Positions 50,641-61,356 of a stretch of 64,000 nucleotides of DNA are shown piece after piece. The notes under the pieces are model-generated. The model had not been told where the DNA came from and ran no database searches. It saw only the letters and a program-made list of their open reading frames with translations. This DNA comes from Yersinia kristensenii. Lineage in GTDB: Bacteria; Pseudomonadota; Gammaproteobacteria; Enterobacterales; Enterobacteriaceae. The translations under genes were made by a program, and so were the position numbers. How positions within the stretch are numbered: the stretch's first letter is position 1; each line of letters starts with the position of its first letter. The DNA is taken from NCBI RefSeq assembly GCF_900460525.1, contig NZ_UHIY01000001.1, positions 1,860,001-1,924,000 on the forward strand, given 5' to 3'.

Positions 50641-51372
50641 ATGCTATTAATTTTGCGCACGGTATTGGCAGTTTTATATTGTTTTCTAGTGTGTGTGTTT
50701 GGTTCGATTTATTGCCTGTTCCGCCCCCGAAATCCGCGTAACCTCGCGACGTTTGCTCATCTTTTTGGCCGGATGTCAGTATTATTTGGGATTACGGTTG
50801 AGCAGCGCATTCCTAAGGAAGCGGCTCACTATGGCACGTGTATTTATATCGCTAACCATCAAAATAATTACGATATGGTCACAATGTCGAATGTTGTTCA
50901 ATCAGGTACTGTCACTGTGGGCAAAAAGAGCTTGCTGTGGGTACCTTTATTTGGCCCATTATATTGGCTAACGGGTAATCTGCTTATTGATCGTGATAAC
51001 CGTGCTAAGGCGCATGGCACTATCGCCCAAGTAGTTGAACAAGTTAAACAAAAGAATGTTTCCATCTGGATGTTCCCAGAAGGAACTCGTAGCCGTGGGC
51101 GCGGTTTACTGCCGTTCAAGACAGGTGCTTTCCATGCTGCTATCGCCGCGGGTGTGCCAATCGTGCCAATTTGTGTGTCTAGCACGAACAATATCAAGCT
51201 AAACCGTTGGTCAAACGGCAAAGTTATTGTAGAAATCATGCCGCCAGTTGATACCTCCGGTTACGGTAAAGATCGCGTTCGGGAGTTATCGGAGCATTGT
51301 CGTAATCTGATGTTGGCTAAAATTGAGCAGCTTGATGCAGAAATTGCCCAGCAGGCAGCAGCTGAAAAATAA
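50641..51372 (+). CDS. plsC: 1-acylglycerol-3-phosphate O-acyltransferase PlsC
   Basis: A 243-residue inner-membrane enzyme making phosphatidic acid from lysophosphatidic acid. The N-terminal hydrophobic helix (LLILRTVLAVLYCFLVCVFG) is followed by the HX4D motif ANHQNNYD and by MFPEGTRSRGRGLLPFKTG. It lies downstream of parC, as in E. coli. Confidence 0.97.
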   Translation: MLLILRTVLAVLYCFLVCVFGSIYCLFRPRNPRNLATFAHLFGRMSVLFGITVEQRIPKEAAHYGTCIYIANHQNNYDMVTMSNVVQSGTVTVGKKSLLWVPLFGPLYWLTGNLLIDRDNRAKAHGTIAQVVEQVKQKNVSIWMFPEGTRSRGRGLLPFKTGAFHAAIAAGVPIVPICVSSTNNIKLNRWSNGKVIVEIMPPVDTSGYGKDRVRELSEHCRNLMLAKIEQLDAEIAQQAAAEK

Positions 51373-51384
51373 TCTATATAAAGA

Positions 51385-51511
51385 ATACCCTAAATAATTC
51401 GAGTTGCAGGAAGGCGGCAAACGAATGAATCCCGATGAGCTTACATAAGTAAGTGATTCGGGTGATTGAGTGCAGCTAACGCACGTGCAGCTTGAAGTAT
51501 GACGGGTTTTA
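51385..51511. repeat. ERIC repeat between plsC and ftsP
   Basis: About 127 bases, the canonical ERIC length. It begins ATACCCTAAATAATTCGAGT with GCAGGAAGGCGGCAAACGAA, has the core GATGAGCTTACATAAGTAAG with TGATTCGGGTGA, and ends GCTTGAAGTATGACGGGTTT. It is the best-conserved copy in the window and lies in the opposite orientation to the copies at 19531 and 26405. Confidence 0.88.
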
Positions 51512-51612
51512 TTTAAACGACTCTGGTCGTGAGCGTTTTGCCGTCCTTCAGCGTTATTCGCAGTCAGGCAAAATTTTGCAGTAGGTTTGATTGTGGTTTT
51601 CCCGGAGAAGAT

Positions 51613-53040
51613 ATGTCACTCAGTCGTCGCCAGTTCATTCAGGCTACGGGCTTAGCGCTAGGCGCGGGTTCGTTGCCATTGAGGGCACAGGCTAATAGCA
51701 CCCAGCAACCCTCGTTACCTGTTCCACCTTTACTGGAATCTCGCCGTGGACAACCGCTGTTTTTAACGTTACAGCGGGCGCATTGGGCATTCAGTGGCAA
51801 GCAGAAAGCCGCTGTGTGGGGTATCAACGGTATGTATCTGGGGCCGACTGTTCGGGTTTACAGCGGTGATGATGTTAAGCTCATTTACAGCAACCGTTTG
51901 ACTGAGCCGGTGTCTATGACTATCAGTGGGCTGCAAGTTCCGGGCACATTGATGGGGGGCGCTGCACGTATGATTACCCCCGGTGTCGATTGGTCACCGG
52001 TATTGCCTGTACGGCAACCTGCGGCAACCTGCTGGTACCATGCCAATACACCTAACCGGATGGCGCCTCATGTTTACAATGGGTTAGCCGGTATGTGGCT
52101 GGTGGAAGATGAAGTCAGCAAAGCGATGCCACTACCAAGCCATTACGGTGTTGATGATTTCCCGATTATTATTCAGGATAAACGGCTGGATAACTTTGGT
52201 GTTCCACAATATGACCCGCCAGCAAATGGGGGCTTTATGGGGGATACACTGTTAGTTAACGGCGCGCAAAGCCCATTTGTTGAAGTTTCTCGTGGTTGGG
52301 TGCGTTTACGTTTATTGAATGCGTCCAATGCGCGCCGCTATGTCTTGCAACTGAGTGACGGTCGCCCATTGCATGTGGTCGCCAGTGATCAGGGGTTCCT
52401 GCCTGCGCCGATAGCGGTACAGCAACTCTCGTTAGCGCCGGGTGAACGGCGTGAGGTGGCTATCGATATGTCGCAGGGGAGCGAAGTCTCGATTACGGCG
52501 GGTGAATCTGCCGGAATTATGGATAGGCTGCGCGGGCTATTTGAGCCATCGAGTATTTTGATTTCTAGCTTGGTGCTAACATTAAAACCGACCGGTTTAT
52601 TGCCATTAGTCACTGATAATCTACCAATACGTCTGCTCTCTGATCAGATCTTAGATGGTAATGCGGTGCGTTCTCGTGACTTCCGTTTGGGAGATGATTT
52701 GCCAGGGATCAATGGTGTTATCTGGGATATGAATCGGGTTGATGCTCAGGCACAGCAAGGTACTTGGGAACGTTGGACAATACATGCTGACATGCCGCAA
52801 TCATTTCATATACAGGGTGTTTCGTTCCTGGTGAAAAATGTAAATGGTGCGCCAGCGATGGCCGAAGATCGTGGTTGGAAGGATACAGTTTGGATTGATG
52901 GTGATGTGGAGTTACTGGTGTATTTCAATCAGGTTTCTTCCGAGCATTTCCCGTTCTTGTTCCACAGTCAGAGCCTTGAGATGGCGGATCGTGGATCAGC
53001 AGGACAATTGGTAACACAGGCTGCGCCAACACTCGGTTAA
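51613..53040 (+). CDS. ftsP: Cell division protein FtsP (SufI)
   Basis: A 475-residue periplasmic multicopper-oxidase-fold protein that stabilises the divisome under stress but lacks copper. The start is the ATG of MSLSRRQFIQATGLALGAGS, which opens directly into a Tat signal (SRRQFIQA, hydrophobic stretch, RAQA); 28 upstream codons of the longer frame reach towards the ERIC repeat and are ignored. The three cupredoxin domains follow (GPTVRVYSGDDVKLIYSNRL, GLAGMWLVEDE, FHIQGVSFLVKN). It follows plsC, as in E. coli. Confidence 0.95.
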   Translation: MSLSRRQFIQATGLALGAGSLPLRAQANSTQQPSLPVPPLLESRRGQPLFLTLQRAHWAFSGKQKAAVWGINGMYLGPTVRVYSGDDVKLIYSNRLTEPVSMTISGLQVPGTLMGGAARMITPGVDWSPVLPVRQPAATCWYHANTPNRMAPHVYNGLAGMWLVEDEVSKAMPLPSHYGVDDFPIIIQDKRLDNFGVPQYDPPANGGFMGDTLLVNGAQSPFVEVSRGWVRLRLLNASNARRYVLQLSDGRPLHVVASDQGFLPAPIAVQQLSLAPGERREVAIDMSQGSEVSITAGESAGIMDRLRGLFEPSSILISSLVLTLKPTGLLPLVTDNLPIRLLSDQILDGNAVRSRDFRLGDDLPGINGVIWDMNRVDAQAQQGTWERWTIHADMPQSFHIQGVSFLVKNVNGAPAMAEDRGWKDTVWIDGDVELLVYFNQVSSEHFPFLFHSQSLEMADRGSAGQLVTQAAPTLG

Positions 53041-53239
53041 GATTAATGGGATCACTGTTTCGATAGATAATTGTTTCGATGAATAATCGTCTGGTGATCC
53101 TGTTCTAATTGATAGTGCCAATCATGTTATCAACAGATTTATCCCTCCTCTTTCCATGGATAAATGCGTATAATCGCCGCCCGGTGATGATTTCTTAACC
53201 CGAACCACCTCAACTTTCCCCAATTCAAAGAGTGTTGCC

Positions 53240-55540
53240 ATGAGTACCAGCCTGATCCAGCCAGAGCGTGACCTGTTTTCTTATCAGCCCTATTGGGCGG
53301 AATGCTATGGCACTGCGCCATTTTTACCGATGTCTCGCGCAGAAATGGACATCTTGGGCTGGGACAGCTGTGACATCATTGTCATCACCGGTGATGCCTA
53401 TGTCGATCACCCCAGTTTTGGCATGGCTATCATTGGCCGCATGCTGGAGGCTCAGGGCTTCCGTGTCGGGATCATTGCTCAGCCAGATTGGACGAATAAA
53501 AATGATTTCATGCGCTTGGGGGAACCGAATCTGTTCTTCGGCGTCACCGCGGGCAATATGGACTCGATGATTAACCGCTATACCGCTGATCGCAAGTTGC
53601 GTCATGACGATGCTTATACGCCGGATAATCAAAGCGGTAAGCGGCCAGACCGCGCCACTTTGGTGTATAGCCAGCGCTGCAAAGAGGCCTATAGCCACGT
53701 GCCGGTATTGCTGGGCGGAATTGAAGCCAGCTTACGTCGTATCGCCCATTATGATTATTGGTCTGATACTGTGCGCCGCTCGGTGATTGTCGATGCCAAA
53801 GCCGATATGCTGGTGTATGGCAATGGTGAGCGGCCACTGGTTGAAGTAGCACACCGCTTGGCTGCGGGTGAGAAAATTGCTGATATTCAGGATGTGCGTA
53901 ACACCGTGGTGATGCGCAAAACCCCGTTACCGGGGTGGAGTGGCGTAGATTCTACTCGGCTGGATAAACCGGGCCGTATTGAAGCTATTCCGAACCCTTA
54001 TGGCGAAGATTTGCCGTGTGCGACAGACAGTGTTCCTGAGCCAGAAGCCAAACCTATTACCGTGCGGGCCGCTAAACCCAAACCATGGGAGAAGACTTAT
54101 GTCTTGCTGCCCTCCTATGACAAAGTGAAAGCAGACAAAGTCTTGTATGCCCACACTTCGCGGATTTTACATCATGAAACTAACCCCGGTTGTGCGCGGG
54201 CTTTGATGCAAAAACACGGTGACCGCTATATTTGGATTAACCCGCCGGCTATCCCACTCAGCACTGAAGAAATGGACAGCGTTTTTGCTCTGCCTTATCA
54301 GCGTGTGCCGCACCCGTCTTATGGGAAATCGCCTATTCCGGCTTACGATATGATTCGTTTCTCGATCAATATCATGCGCGGTTGCTATGGTGGCTGTTCA
54401 TTCTGTTCAATTACCGAGCATGAAGGGCGCATTATTCAGAGCCGCTCTGAAGATTCCATTATTCGTGAAATAGAAGAAATTCGCGATAAAGTCCCAGGTT
54501 TTACCGGCATCATCTCTGATCTGGGGGGCCCAACGGCAAACATGTATATGCTGCGCTGCCAATCGCCACGAGCTGAGCAAACCTGCCGCCGTGCATCCTG
54601 CGTTTACCCTGAAATCTGCCAGCACATGGACACTAATCATGAGCCGACCATTTCGCTATATCGGCGAGCGCGTGATTTGAAAGGGATTAAAAAAATCTTG
54701 ATTGCGTCTGGTGTTCGTTATGACCTGGCAGTAGAAGATCCGCGTTATATCAAAGAGCTAGCCAGCCATCATGTGGGCGGATACTTGAAAATAGCCCCGG
54801 AACATACTGAAGAAGGGCCACTTTCAAAAATGATGAAGCCGGGAATGGGCAGCTATCAGCGCTTTAAAGAGCTGTTTGATACCTATTCTAAGCAGGCCGG
54901 TAAAGAGCAATATTTGATTCCGTATTTCATCTCCGCCCATCCGGGAACGGAAGATAAAGATATGGTGAATTTGGCTCTTTGGCTGAAGAAAAACCGCTTC
55001 CGTTTGGATCAGGTGCAGAACTTCTACCCATCACCGCTGGCTAACTCCACCACCATGTATTACACCGGCAAGAACCCGCTGAGCAAAGTCGATTATAAGA
55101 GCGAGGATGTCGTTGTTCCGAAAGGAGATCGTCAGCGGCGGTTGCATAAGGCATTGCTGCGTTATCATGATCCCGCGAACTGGCCGATGATTCGCACCGC
55201 ATTAGAAGATATGGGGCTGCAACATTTAATTGGTAGCCGCCGTGAATGTTTGGTTCCGGCCCCCACTTTGGAAGAGCAACGTGAAGCACGTCGGGCGTTT
55301 CGTCATCATACACCAGCGCTGACCAAGCACACTGCTATCACTCGTCAGCGTCAACCGGGTAACCGCACAAATGCTGCTTCAGCAGGTAAAGTTACTGCGG
55401 GTAAGGCACCTTTGAGTAAAACCGCGCAGGCCACTACGGGCAGTTCCTCGCCCAAGACCGCAGGTAGCAAAACCGGCACAAACAGAGCGCCGGTGAATAA
55501 ACCCTCTGGTGTCACCAGAGGGAAAGCTAAGCATCATTAA
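53240..55540 (+). CDS. ygiQ: YgiQ family radical SAM protein
   Basis: A 766-residue protein with an N-terminal B12-binding-like domain, then a radical SAM domain whose cluster motif [11 protein letters not shown] (about residues 383-393) is intact, and a DUF3362 C-terminal part. The last about 70 residues are low complexity and basic ([25 protein letters not shown]). The specific reaction is unknown. It is 20-30 residues longer than I expect for E. coli, through this tail. Confidence 0.93.
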   Translation: MSTSLIQPERDLFSYQPYWAECYGTAPFLPMSRAEMDILGWDSCDIIVITGDAYVDHPSFGMAIIGRMLEAQGFRVGIIAQPDWTNKNDFMRLGEPNLFFGVTAGNMDSMINRYTADRKLRHDDAYTPDNQSGKRPDRATLVYSQRCKEAYSHVPVLLGGIEASLRRIAHYDYWSDTVRRSVIVDAKADMLVYGNGERPLVEVAHRLAAGEKIADIQDVRNTVVMRKTPLPGWSGVDSTRLDKPGRIEAIPNPYGEDLPCATDSVPEPEAKPITVRAAKPKPWEKTYVLLPSYDKVKADKVLYAHTSRILHHETNPGCARALMQKHGDRYIWINPPAIPLSTEEMDSVFALPYQRVPHPSYGKSPIPAYDMIRFSINIMRGCYGGCSFCSITEHEGRIIQSRSEDSIIREIEEIRDKVPGFTGIISDLGGPTANMYMLRCQSPRAEQTCRRASCVYPEICQHMDTNHEPTISLYRRARDLKGIKKILIASGVRYDLAVEDPRYIKELASHHVGGYLKIAPEHTEEGPLSKMMKPGMGSYQRFKELFDTYSKQAGKEQYLIPYFISAHPGTEDKDMVNLALWLKKNRFRLDQVQNFYPSPLANSTTMYYTGKNPLSKVDYKSEDVVVPKGDRQRRLHKALLRYHDPANWPMIRTALEDMGLQHLIGSRRECLVPAPTLEEQREARRAFRHHTPALTKHTAITRQRQPGNRTNAASAGKVTAGKAPLSKTAQATTGSSSPKTAGSKTGTNRAPVNKPSGVTRGKAKHH

Positions 55541-55559
55541 TAAGCTGATAAATCAGCGG

Positions 55560-56387
55560 TCAGGCCCTGGGAGCATCTGGGTCTGGCCCCAGTCGTTTAC
55601 CGCTATCCAACTTCGAAATTGCCGTCAGTTCATCTTTGTGCAGTTTAAAATCAAATACTTCAAAGTTTTCCTTGATGCGCGCCGGTGTCACTGATTTCGG
55701 AATAACAATCAGCCCGCTGTCCAGATGCCAACGGATCACTATCTGCGCTGGAGTCTTACCATATTTTTGCGCTAATTCACGAATAACGGCTTGATCGAAA
55801 ACGCCGTCGCCGCCTTGAGCCAGCGGGCTCCAGGATTCCGTCGCAATATGATGTGTAGCATTCCAGGCATGGAGTTGCCGCTGTTGGAGCAGGGGATGAA
55901 GCTCAATCTGATTGATAGTCGGCGCAACGCCGGTTTCATCAATTAACCGCTGCAAATGAGGGATATGGAAGTTACAGACGCCAATGCTGCGAATCAAACC
56001 TTGTTCTTTCAAGGCGATCAATTCACGCCAGGCGCTAACATAGCGGTCTTGTGCTGGGTCTGGCCAGTGGATCAGGTAGAGATCCACATAATCGAGCTGA
56101 AGTTTTTTCAGACTCTCTTCCAGTGCCTGTTGCGGATTATTTTGGTTGCTATTCCACAGCTTAGTGGTAATAAAGAGTTCATCACGGGCGATATTGGTTG
56201 TTTTCAGCGCCTGACCAACACCCTCTTCATTTTTATAAATAGCCGCAGTATCGATTGAACGATAGCCGACCTCTAGTGCCTTGGTGACAGCAAGTTGTGT
56301 TTCTTCAATGCTTGCTTGCCAAACGCCAAGGCCGAGTTGTGGCATCAGATTTCCATCGTGCAATTTGATAATGGGTTGCGTCGCCAT
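55560..56387 (-). CDS. dkgA: 2,5-diketo-D-gluconate reductase A (aldo/keto reductase)
   Basis: A 275-residue aldo-keto reductase, started at the ATG of MATQPIIKLHDGNLMPQLGL as in E. coli; eight upstream codons are ignored. The tetrad is visible: Asp and Tyr in DTAAIYKNEEG, Lys in TTKLWN and His in IHWPDP. VIPKSVTPARIKENFEVFDF is the NADPH site. It reduces 2,5-diketogluconate and also methylglyoxal. It lies 48 bases after yqhD, in the yqhD-dkgA unit known to be under YqhC control in E. coli. Confidence 0.95.
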   Translation of the reverse strand: MATQPIIKLHDGNLMPQLGLGVWQASIEETQLAVTKALEVGYRSIDTAAIYKNEEGVGQALKTTNIARDELFITTKLWNSNQNNPQQALEESLKKLQLDYVDLYLIHWPDPAQDRYVSAWRELIALKEQGLIRSIGVCNFHIPHLQRLIDETGVAPTINQIELHPLLQQRQLHAWNATHHIATESWSPLAQGGDGVFDQAVIRELAQKYGKTPAQIVIRWHLDSGLIVIPKSVTPARIKENFEVFDFKLHKDELTAISKLDSGKRLGPDPDAPRA

Positions 56388-56435
56388 ATTGATCTCCTCA
56401 GCTAAAATCACATTGTATTCCGCGAAACTATATTA

Positions 56436-57593
56436 TTAGACCGCAGCTTCGTAGATACGTTTGCTATCGGCCAAAGTGATGTCACTATGCTCGCCGAGTG
56501 CAGTCATACCGTGCTCTTCTAATTTTTTGATTAAATCAGGAATGGTGCTGCCGTCCAGTTTGTAATCGGATAAACGAGTCGCAACACCCATGCTTTCAAA
56601 GAAGTGACGGGTCGCTTCAATGGCAGCATCAATGCGTTGGTCCTCAGTACCTTCATGGATATTCCAGACACGCTCCGCATATTGCAGTAATTTCGCGCGT
56701 TTTTGTTGTTTCTTCGCCACTAACAGGGCGGGCAATACCACTGCCAATGTTTGTGCATGATCCAGCCCGTGACGCGCTGTTAGTTCGTGGCCTAACATAT
56801 GGGTCGCCCAGTCTTGCGGGACACCGGCACCGATCAGGCCATTTAATGCCATGGTGGCGCTCCACATAATGTTGGCGCGTACATTGTAATTCTCAGGGTC
56901 AGTCAAGGCTTTCGGGCCTTCTTCAATCAGTGTTAACAACAAACCTTCAGCAAAACGATCTTGTACTTTGGCATCCACTGGATAAGTCAGGTATTGCTCA
57001 ATGGTATGCACAAAAGCATCAACCACACCGTTAGCCACCTGGCGTGGTGGTAAGGTATAAGTCACTTCTGGGTCTAACACAGCAAATAGCGGCTGGACAT
57101 GAGGCGAGAAGAAATGTTGCTTATCACCGGTGCTACGGCGGCTGATAACTGCGCCACTGTTAGCTTCAGAACCCGTCGCAGGTAAAGTCAGCACTGAACC
57201 CATAGGCAGTGCTTCTTTGATATCGCTGCCGGTAGTTTCCAGAATATGCCATGGGTCTTGTGGATAATTGACGGCCGCCGCGATAAATTTAGTGCCATCC
57301 AATACTGAACCGCCGCCAACAGCGAGCAGGAAGGTGATTTTTTCTGTTCGGCAAACCTCAACGGCTTTCATTAAGGTTTCATAAGTAGGGTTCGGCTCAA
57401 TGCCGCCAAACTCTAGGTAATCAAAGCCTTTTAGCGCTTGGTGAACTTGATCGAGTACGCCATTTTGTTTGATGCTGCCACCACCATAGGTAATTAAAAT
57501 ACGAGCATTAGCAGGAATTTCTTTACTCAGTTGCGCTATCTGACCAGTACCGAACAACACTTTAGTGGGGGTATGAAGGGTAAAATTTTGCAT
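56436..57593 (-). CDS. yqhD: NADPH-dependent aldehyde reductase YqhD
   Basis: A 385-residue iron/zinc-type alcohol dehydrogenase that removes reactive aldehydes. The nucleotide site is VGGGSVLDGTKFIAAA. Metal ligands are in ANGVVDAFVHTIEQYLTY and HMLGHELTARHGLDHAQTLA. It is the first gene of yqhD-dkgA and is divergent from its likely activator gene yqhC. Confidence 0.95.
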   Translation of the reverse strand: MQNFTLHTPTKVLFGTGQIAQLSKEIPANARILITYGGGSIKQNGVLDQVHQALKGFDYLEFGGIEPNPTYETLMKAVEVCRTEKITFLLAVGGGSVLDGTKFIAAAVNYPQDPWHILETTGSDIKEALPMGSVLTLPATGSEANSGAVISRRSTGDKQHFFSPHVQPLFAVLDPEVTYTLPPRQVANGVVDAFVHTIEQYLTYPVDAKVQDRFAEGLLLTLIEEGPKALTDPENYNVRANIMWSATMALNGLIGAGVPQDWATHMLGHELTARHGLDHAQTLAVVLPALLVAKKQQKRAKLLQYAERVWNIHEGTEDQRIDAAIEATRHFFESMGVATRLSDYKLDGSTIPDLIKKLEEHGMTALGEHSDITLADSKRIYEAAV

Positions 57594-57840
57594 GATTTGT
57601 CTTCCAGCTTAGGTAAGGAACAATAAGAACTAAGAGATTAGTTTGCGGCGCAATAGCTTGTGGGCAAATAGCTGCTTGCCGCTGTATCAGTGGTAGTCAT
57701 TGTCGGTAACCTTGGGCTATACCTCAATGCACATTTCTGCCTTGCTCTTGCCTATTTCTACAAATCATTGTAGAAAACCCACAAAATAATGCACAATTTA
57801 TGTCAGATCGTTTCAGATAACAGAAGCAGGTGAGAGTGCA

Positions 57841-58734
57841 ATGGTTGAGGTTACTGATATTCAGGCACAGATGGCTGGGATGATTGCTCGTCTGGCGCAG
57901 GGCAATGGTTTAACCCCTAGCGCTGTACCAAAGGTGAAAATTCTATATTCCACCGTACATCAACCGCGCACACCCGTCATGTATACCCCGAGTGTGGTCA
58001 TTATATTTCAGGGGCATAAAGTGGGTTATCTGGGCAGCAAAGTGTTTCAGTATGATCCGAAAAACTACCTAATTCTGACAGTGCCGTTACCCTTTGAGTG
58101 TGAAACGTTTGCTAGCCCGGAAGTGCCGTTGGCCGGGATTTCGATTCATATAGACAGCCAGATGCTACAGGATTTAATTATAGATATTGGTGATGACGAA
58201 CTCGATAAACCTTTCGGCAATACCTCTGGTGTCAACTCATCTGCACTGACTGAAGAGATGCTATGCGCTACCGAGCGCCTGCTGGATGTGATGGCCAATC
58301 CTCGTGATGCCAGGGTACTTGGCCCACAAATTGTGAGAGAAATCATCTACTACGTGTTATGTGGGCAGTGCGGTGGTGCATTGCAGGCTTTGGTTAATCG
58401 CCATGGGCACTTCAATCAAATTACCAAGACATTGCGGCGTATCGAAAATCAGTTTGCAGATAATTTGAACGTTGAACAATTAGCTGCGGATGTGAACATG
58501 AGTGTTTCCGCGTTTCATCATAATTTCAAAGCGGTGACTAACACTTCGCCACTACAATATTTGAAATCCTACCGGCTACACCGTGCGCGAATGATGATGC
58601 TACATGACGGGCTAAAGGCCAGTACCGCAGCGAACAAGGTAGGGTATGAGAGTGCTTCACAATTTAGCCGCGAGTTTAAGCGCTATTTCGGCCTCACTCC
58701 CAGTGAAGAAGTTGCCAAGTTACGCACTAACTGA
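57841..58734 (+). CDS. yqhC: AraC-family regulator YqhC
   Basis: A 297-residue regulator with an N-terminal cupin-like AraC_N domain (about 10-165, [20 protein letters not shown]) and a C-terminal double helix-turn-helix (about 200-295, [40 protein letters not shown]). The E. coli protein activates yqhD-dkgA in response to aldehydes. The 247-base gap to yqhD must contain the target site, but I could not define it. Confidence 0.92.
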   Translation: MVEVTDIQAQMAGMIARLAQGNGLTPSAVPKVKILYSTVHQPRTPVMYTPSVVIIFQGHKVGYLGSKVFQYDPKNYLILTVPLPFECETFASPEVPLAGISIHIDSQMLQDLIIDIGDDELDKPFGNTSGVNSSALTEEMLCATERLLDVMANPRDARVLGPQIVREIIYYVLCGQCGGALQALVNRHGHFNQITKTLRRIENQFADNLNVEQLAADVNMSVSAFHHNFKAVTNTSPLQYLKSYRLHRARMMMLHDGLKASTAANKVGYESASQFSREFKRYFGLTPSEEVAKLRTN

Positions 58735-58748
58735 GGCGATATCTAGAC

Positions 58749-58773
58749 AAAATGGCGCACTGAGCGCCATTTT
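58749..58773. terminator. Bidirectional terminator between yqhC and yghB
   Basis: AAAATGGCGC and GCGCCATTTT form a perfect 10-bp stem with a 5-base loop between two convergent genes. Confidence 0.85.
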
Positions 58774-58792
58774 GCTGTTCGAGCGAAGAAGA

Positions 58793-59455
58793 TTACTCAG
58801 CCACGCCTTTACGTTTACACCAGACCAACACCAGTGTGCCAACCAACCCCACCAGTAATAAAACAATCGGCAAGATCATCAGCGCGGTCATGACTTGATT
58901 TTCATAATGCTTAACCAGGGGAATATGGCTAAGTGCAAAGCCCAACCCCACGACACTCCCAACCCATAATAGCCCACTGAGCCAGTTAAAGAACTGAAAA
59001 CGCGTGCTATTTAAACCTGAAATACCCGCCAAGGTGGGTAATAAAGTCCGGACAAAAGCCAGAAAACGGCCAATAATCAGGGCAGCCAGACCGTGGCGAA
59101 CAAACAGATTATGGGCGCGTTGTCGATAATGAGTGGGCAGCTGCAACAACCACCTTTTTACCACTTTGGTATCTCCCAACCACAACCCTTGTAGGTAACT
59201 CAGCCAACAACCTAAGCTGGCCGCAGCGGTCAGGATGATCATGGTGGGCAAGAATGCCATGACACCTTTGGCAATAAGTGCACCCGCCAATAGCAACAAG
59301 CTATCACCGGGGAGGAAAGAGGCGGGTAGTAAACCATTTTCTAAAAAGAGGGTGGTAAAAAGTATGCCGTAAATAACCCAAATCACATTCGGGTCGGCAA
59401 GTTTACTAAAATCCTGCTGCCATAGGGCATGAAGGATTTCGCGTAATACATCCAT
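58793..59455 (-). CDS. yghB: DedA family membrane protein YghB
   Basis: A 220-residue polytopic inner-membrane protein of the DedA family. [40 protein letters not shown] and the closing TM helix with basic tail (VWCKRKG) are the family marks. E. coli YghB and YqjA share roles in envelope homeostasis and cell division; DedA proteins are thought to move or scramble lipids. It precedes metC in the same orientation as in E. coli. Confidence 0.94.
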   Translation of the reverse strand: MDVLREILHALWQQDFSKLADPNVIWVIYGILFTTLFLENGLLPASFLPGDSLLLLAGALIAKGVMAFLPTMIILTAAASLGCWLSYLQGLWLGDTKVVKRWLLQLPTHYRQRAHNLFVRHGLAALIIGRFLAFVRTLLPTLAGISGLNSTRFQFFNWLSGLLWVGSVVGLGFALSHIPLVKHYENQVMTALMILPIVLLLVGLVGTLVLVWCKRKGVAE

Positions 59456-59662
59456 TTCTGTTCCTGTTTGCCTATCGTGTGAGGATATTGTTGTAAGGTT
59501 TTACCTAGTGTATCGGTAATGGCGCTAATCCACATTGATCTTATCCTCAATAACAGAATTTTTAAGGATATACACACACGCCGTTGACACTATATTGTGT
59601 AAGAGAGGATTAATGCGCGGAGATTATCACCGCGCATGAACAAACCTTATCGCTCAGAAGTA

Positions 59663-60874
59663 CTACTGTGAAGCTTTAATGCGTTCAAACCCAGCCATTA
59701 AATCGTCCTGCAAATCTTGTACATTTTCCAGGCCAATGTGTAAACGGAATAAGGTGCCTTTGATTCCCTCGCCCTCATACTTACGGATAGCCCTGATATC
59801 CTTAGGTTGATAGCCCAGAATCAAGGACTCAAATCCGCCCCACGAGAAAGCCATGCTGAAATGAGTAAAGTGGTCGAGATAGGCTTCTAACTGCTGTTGC
59901 GTTAACTCTTCTTTTAACTCAAAAGAGAACAAACCATTACAGCCGGTGAAATCTCGTTTGTAGAATTCATGGCCTTTGCAGCCGGGCAGTGCAGGGTGAT
60001 AGACCACAGCCACTTCCGGACGTTGAGTCAGCCAGTTTGCGATTTCGATACTGTTTTTTTCATGCTGCTTTAAACGCACACTCAGGGTGCGTAAACCCCG
60101 GCTGGCAAGATAGGCGGTATCGGCATCCACCATTTGCCCCATCAGATAAGAGTCTTCGCGCAGTTGCTCCCAACAACGGGAGTTGGCGACAGCAATCCCC
60201 AGCATGGCATCGGAATGGCCAATAATATATTTAGTACCTGATTGGATGGAAATATCGATATCAAAATCCAGTGCTTTAAACAGTACGCCAGCCGCCCACG
60301 TATTATCCATGATGATGATTATCTCTGGAGAAACAGCGCGGATGGATTTGACAATGGCGGGAATATCTTGCACTTCCATCGTGATAGAGCCGGGTGACTC
60401 AAGAAAAACTACTTTAGTTTGCGGTGTGATCAACGAGGCTATTTCGGTCCCTATCATAGGATCAAAATAAGTGGTGGTGATATTCATGCGCGATAAGATT
60501 TTATCGCAAAAACTTTGTGCCGGTTCATAGGCCGATCCAGTCATCAACACATGATCGCCGGTGGAAACAAATGACAAAATAGCATTGCTGATAGCGGCGG
60601 CACCGCAAGGATAAAGCACACAACCCGCGCCACCTTCCAGTTCTGTCATGGCTTCTTGCAAGGAGAAATGGGTTAGCGTGCCTCTGCGGCCATAAAATAG
60701 CGCACCATTCCCGCGATTAATGGTGGCGTGCTTTTTGGCTTTCACTGATTCAAAAACCAGAGAAGATGCGCGCTGAATGACTGTATTGACCGAACCTTGG
60801 GTGAATTTCTGACTTCTGCCAGCGCTAACTAAGATTGTTTCCAATTTTTCTGTCGTGGGTTTATTTACAGACAT
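59663..60874 (-). CDS. metC: Cystathionine beta-lyase MetC
   Basis: A 403-residue PLP enzyme that splits cystathionine to homocysteine, pyruvate and ammonia in methionine synthesis. The PLP lysine is Lys215 in [45 protein letters not shown] and [15 protein letters not shown] are as in E. coli MetC rather than MetB. It is divergent from exbB. Confidence 0.96.
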   Translation of the reverse strand: MSVNKPTTEKLETILVSAGRSQKFTQGSVNTVIQRASSLVFESVKAKKHATINRGNGALFYGRRGTLTHFSLQEAMTELEGGAGCVLYPCGAAAISNAILSFVSTGDHVLMTGSAYEPAQSFCDKILSRMNITTTYFDPMIGTEIASLITPQTKVVFLESPGSITMEVQDIPAIVKSIRAVSPEIIIIMDNTWAAGVLFKALDFDIDISIQSGTKYIIGHSDAMLGIAVANSRCWEQLREDSYLMGQMVDADTAYLASRGLRTLSVRLKQHEKNSIEIANWLTQRPEVAVVYHPALPGCKGHEFYKRDFTGCNGLFSFELKEELTQQQLEAYLDHFTHFSMAFSWGGFESLILGYQPKDIRAIRKYEGEGIKGTLFRLHIGLENVQDLQDDLMAGFERIKASQ

Positions 60875-61356
60875 AATCGCTTTGCCGCCTTCTTATCAGC
60901 ATGCCCATTATTCCATGGTCAGCATTCATTATTGGGATGTATTTATTCCTTACGTTAGCATGATGATTGTGATGAGAGGGCAGCTTTCACCATGAAAAAA
61001 ACTAAAGAGGGTGACTCGCTGTTTTCCACAGATTTGTCATGGAAAAATGCTGTGTAAGTGACGAAATAGGAAATTTATTAAGGGGAGCTCGTTAGGGGAG
61101 GCCCTATTTTATGTAAAAGCACTCTCTGCAATTAATCCTTTTTTATTTTTACAAAGAGTGTCACCCAATCTGTACAGCTCAGAACGCTGATCCGTCGATC
61201 ACGCCGCGTAGTCCCTGATATCAGGGGAATTCTTATTTTTTCTCAAAAAATAGGCGCAAATACTAATGATAATTACTATCAATCCCCAATTTGTTTGATA
61301 TGATCGGCAGCTGATTTCGTCCTTAAATTGATATGCATATTGGGTGGAGGCGCAGC
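60875..61356. promoter_or_regulatory. Divergent metC/exbB region with a Fur box
   Basis: A 482-base gap. At 61262-61280 ACTAATGATAATTACTATC matches the 19-base Fur consensus at 15 of 19 positions, about 75 bases upstream of exbB, so exbBD is expected to be repressed by iron. GGAGG at 61346-61350 is the exbB ribosome site. No convincing MetJ box was found. GGGTGAC near 61009 and GTCACCC near 61161 are inverted, but the sequence between them is not otherwise symmetrical. Confidence 0.65.

Noticed and set aside
61004..61172. Possible miniature element bounded by GGGTGAC and GTCACCC
   Set aside because: Only about 7 bases are inverted, the interior is not symmetrical and no target duplication or second copy was seen.
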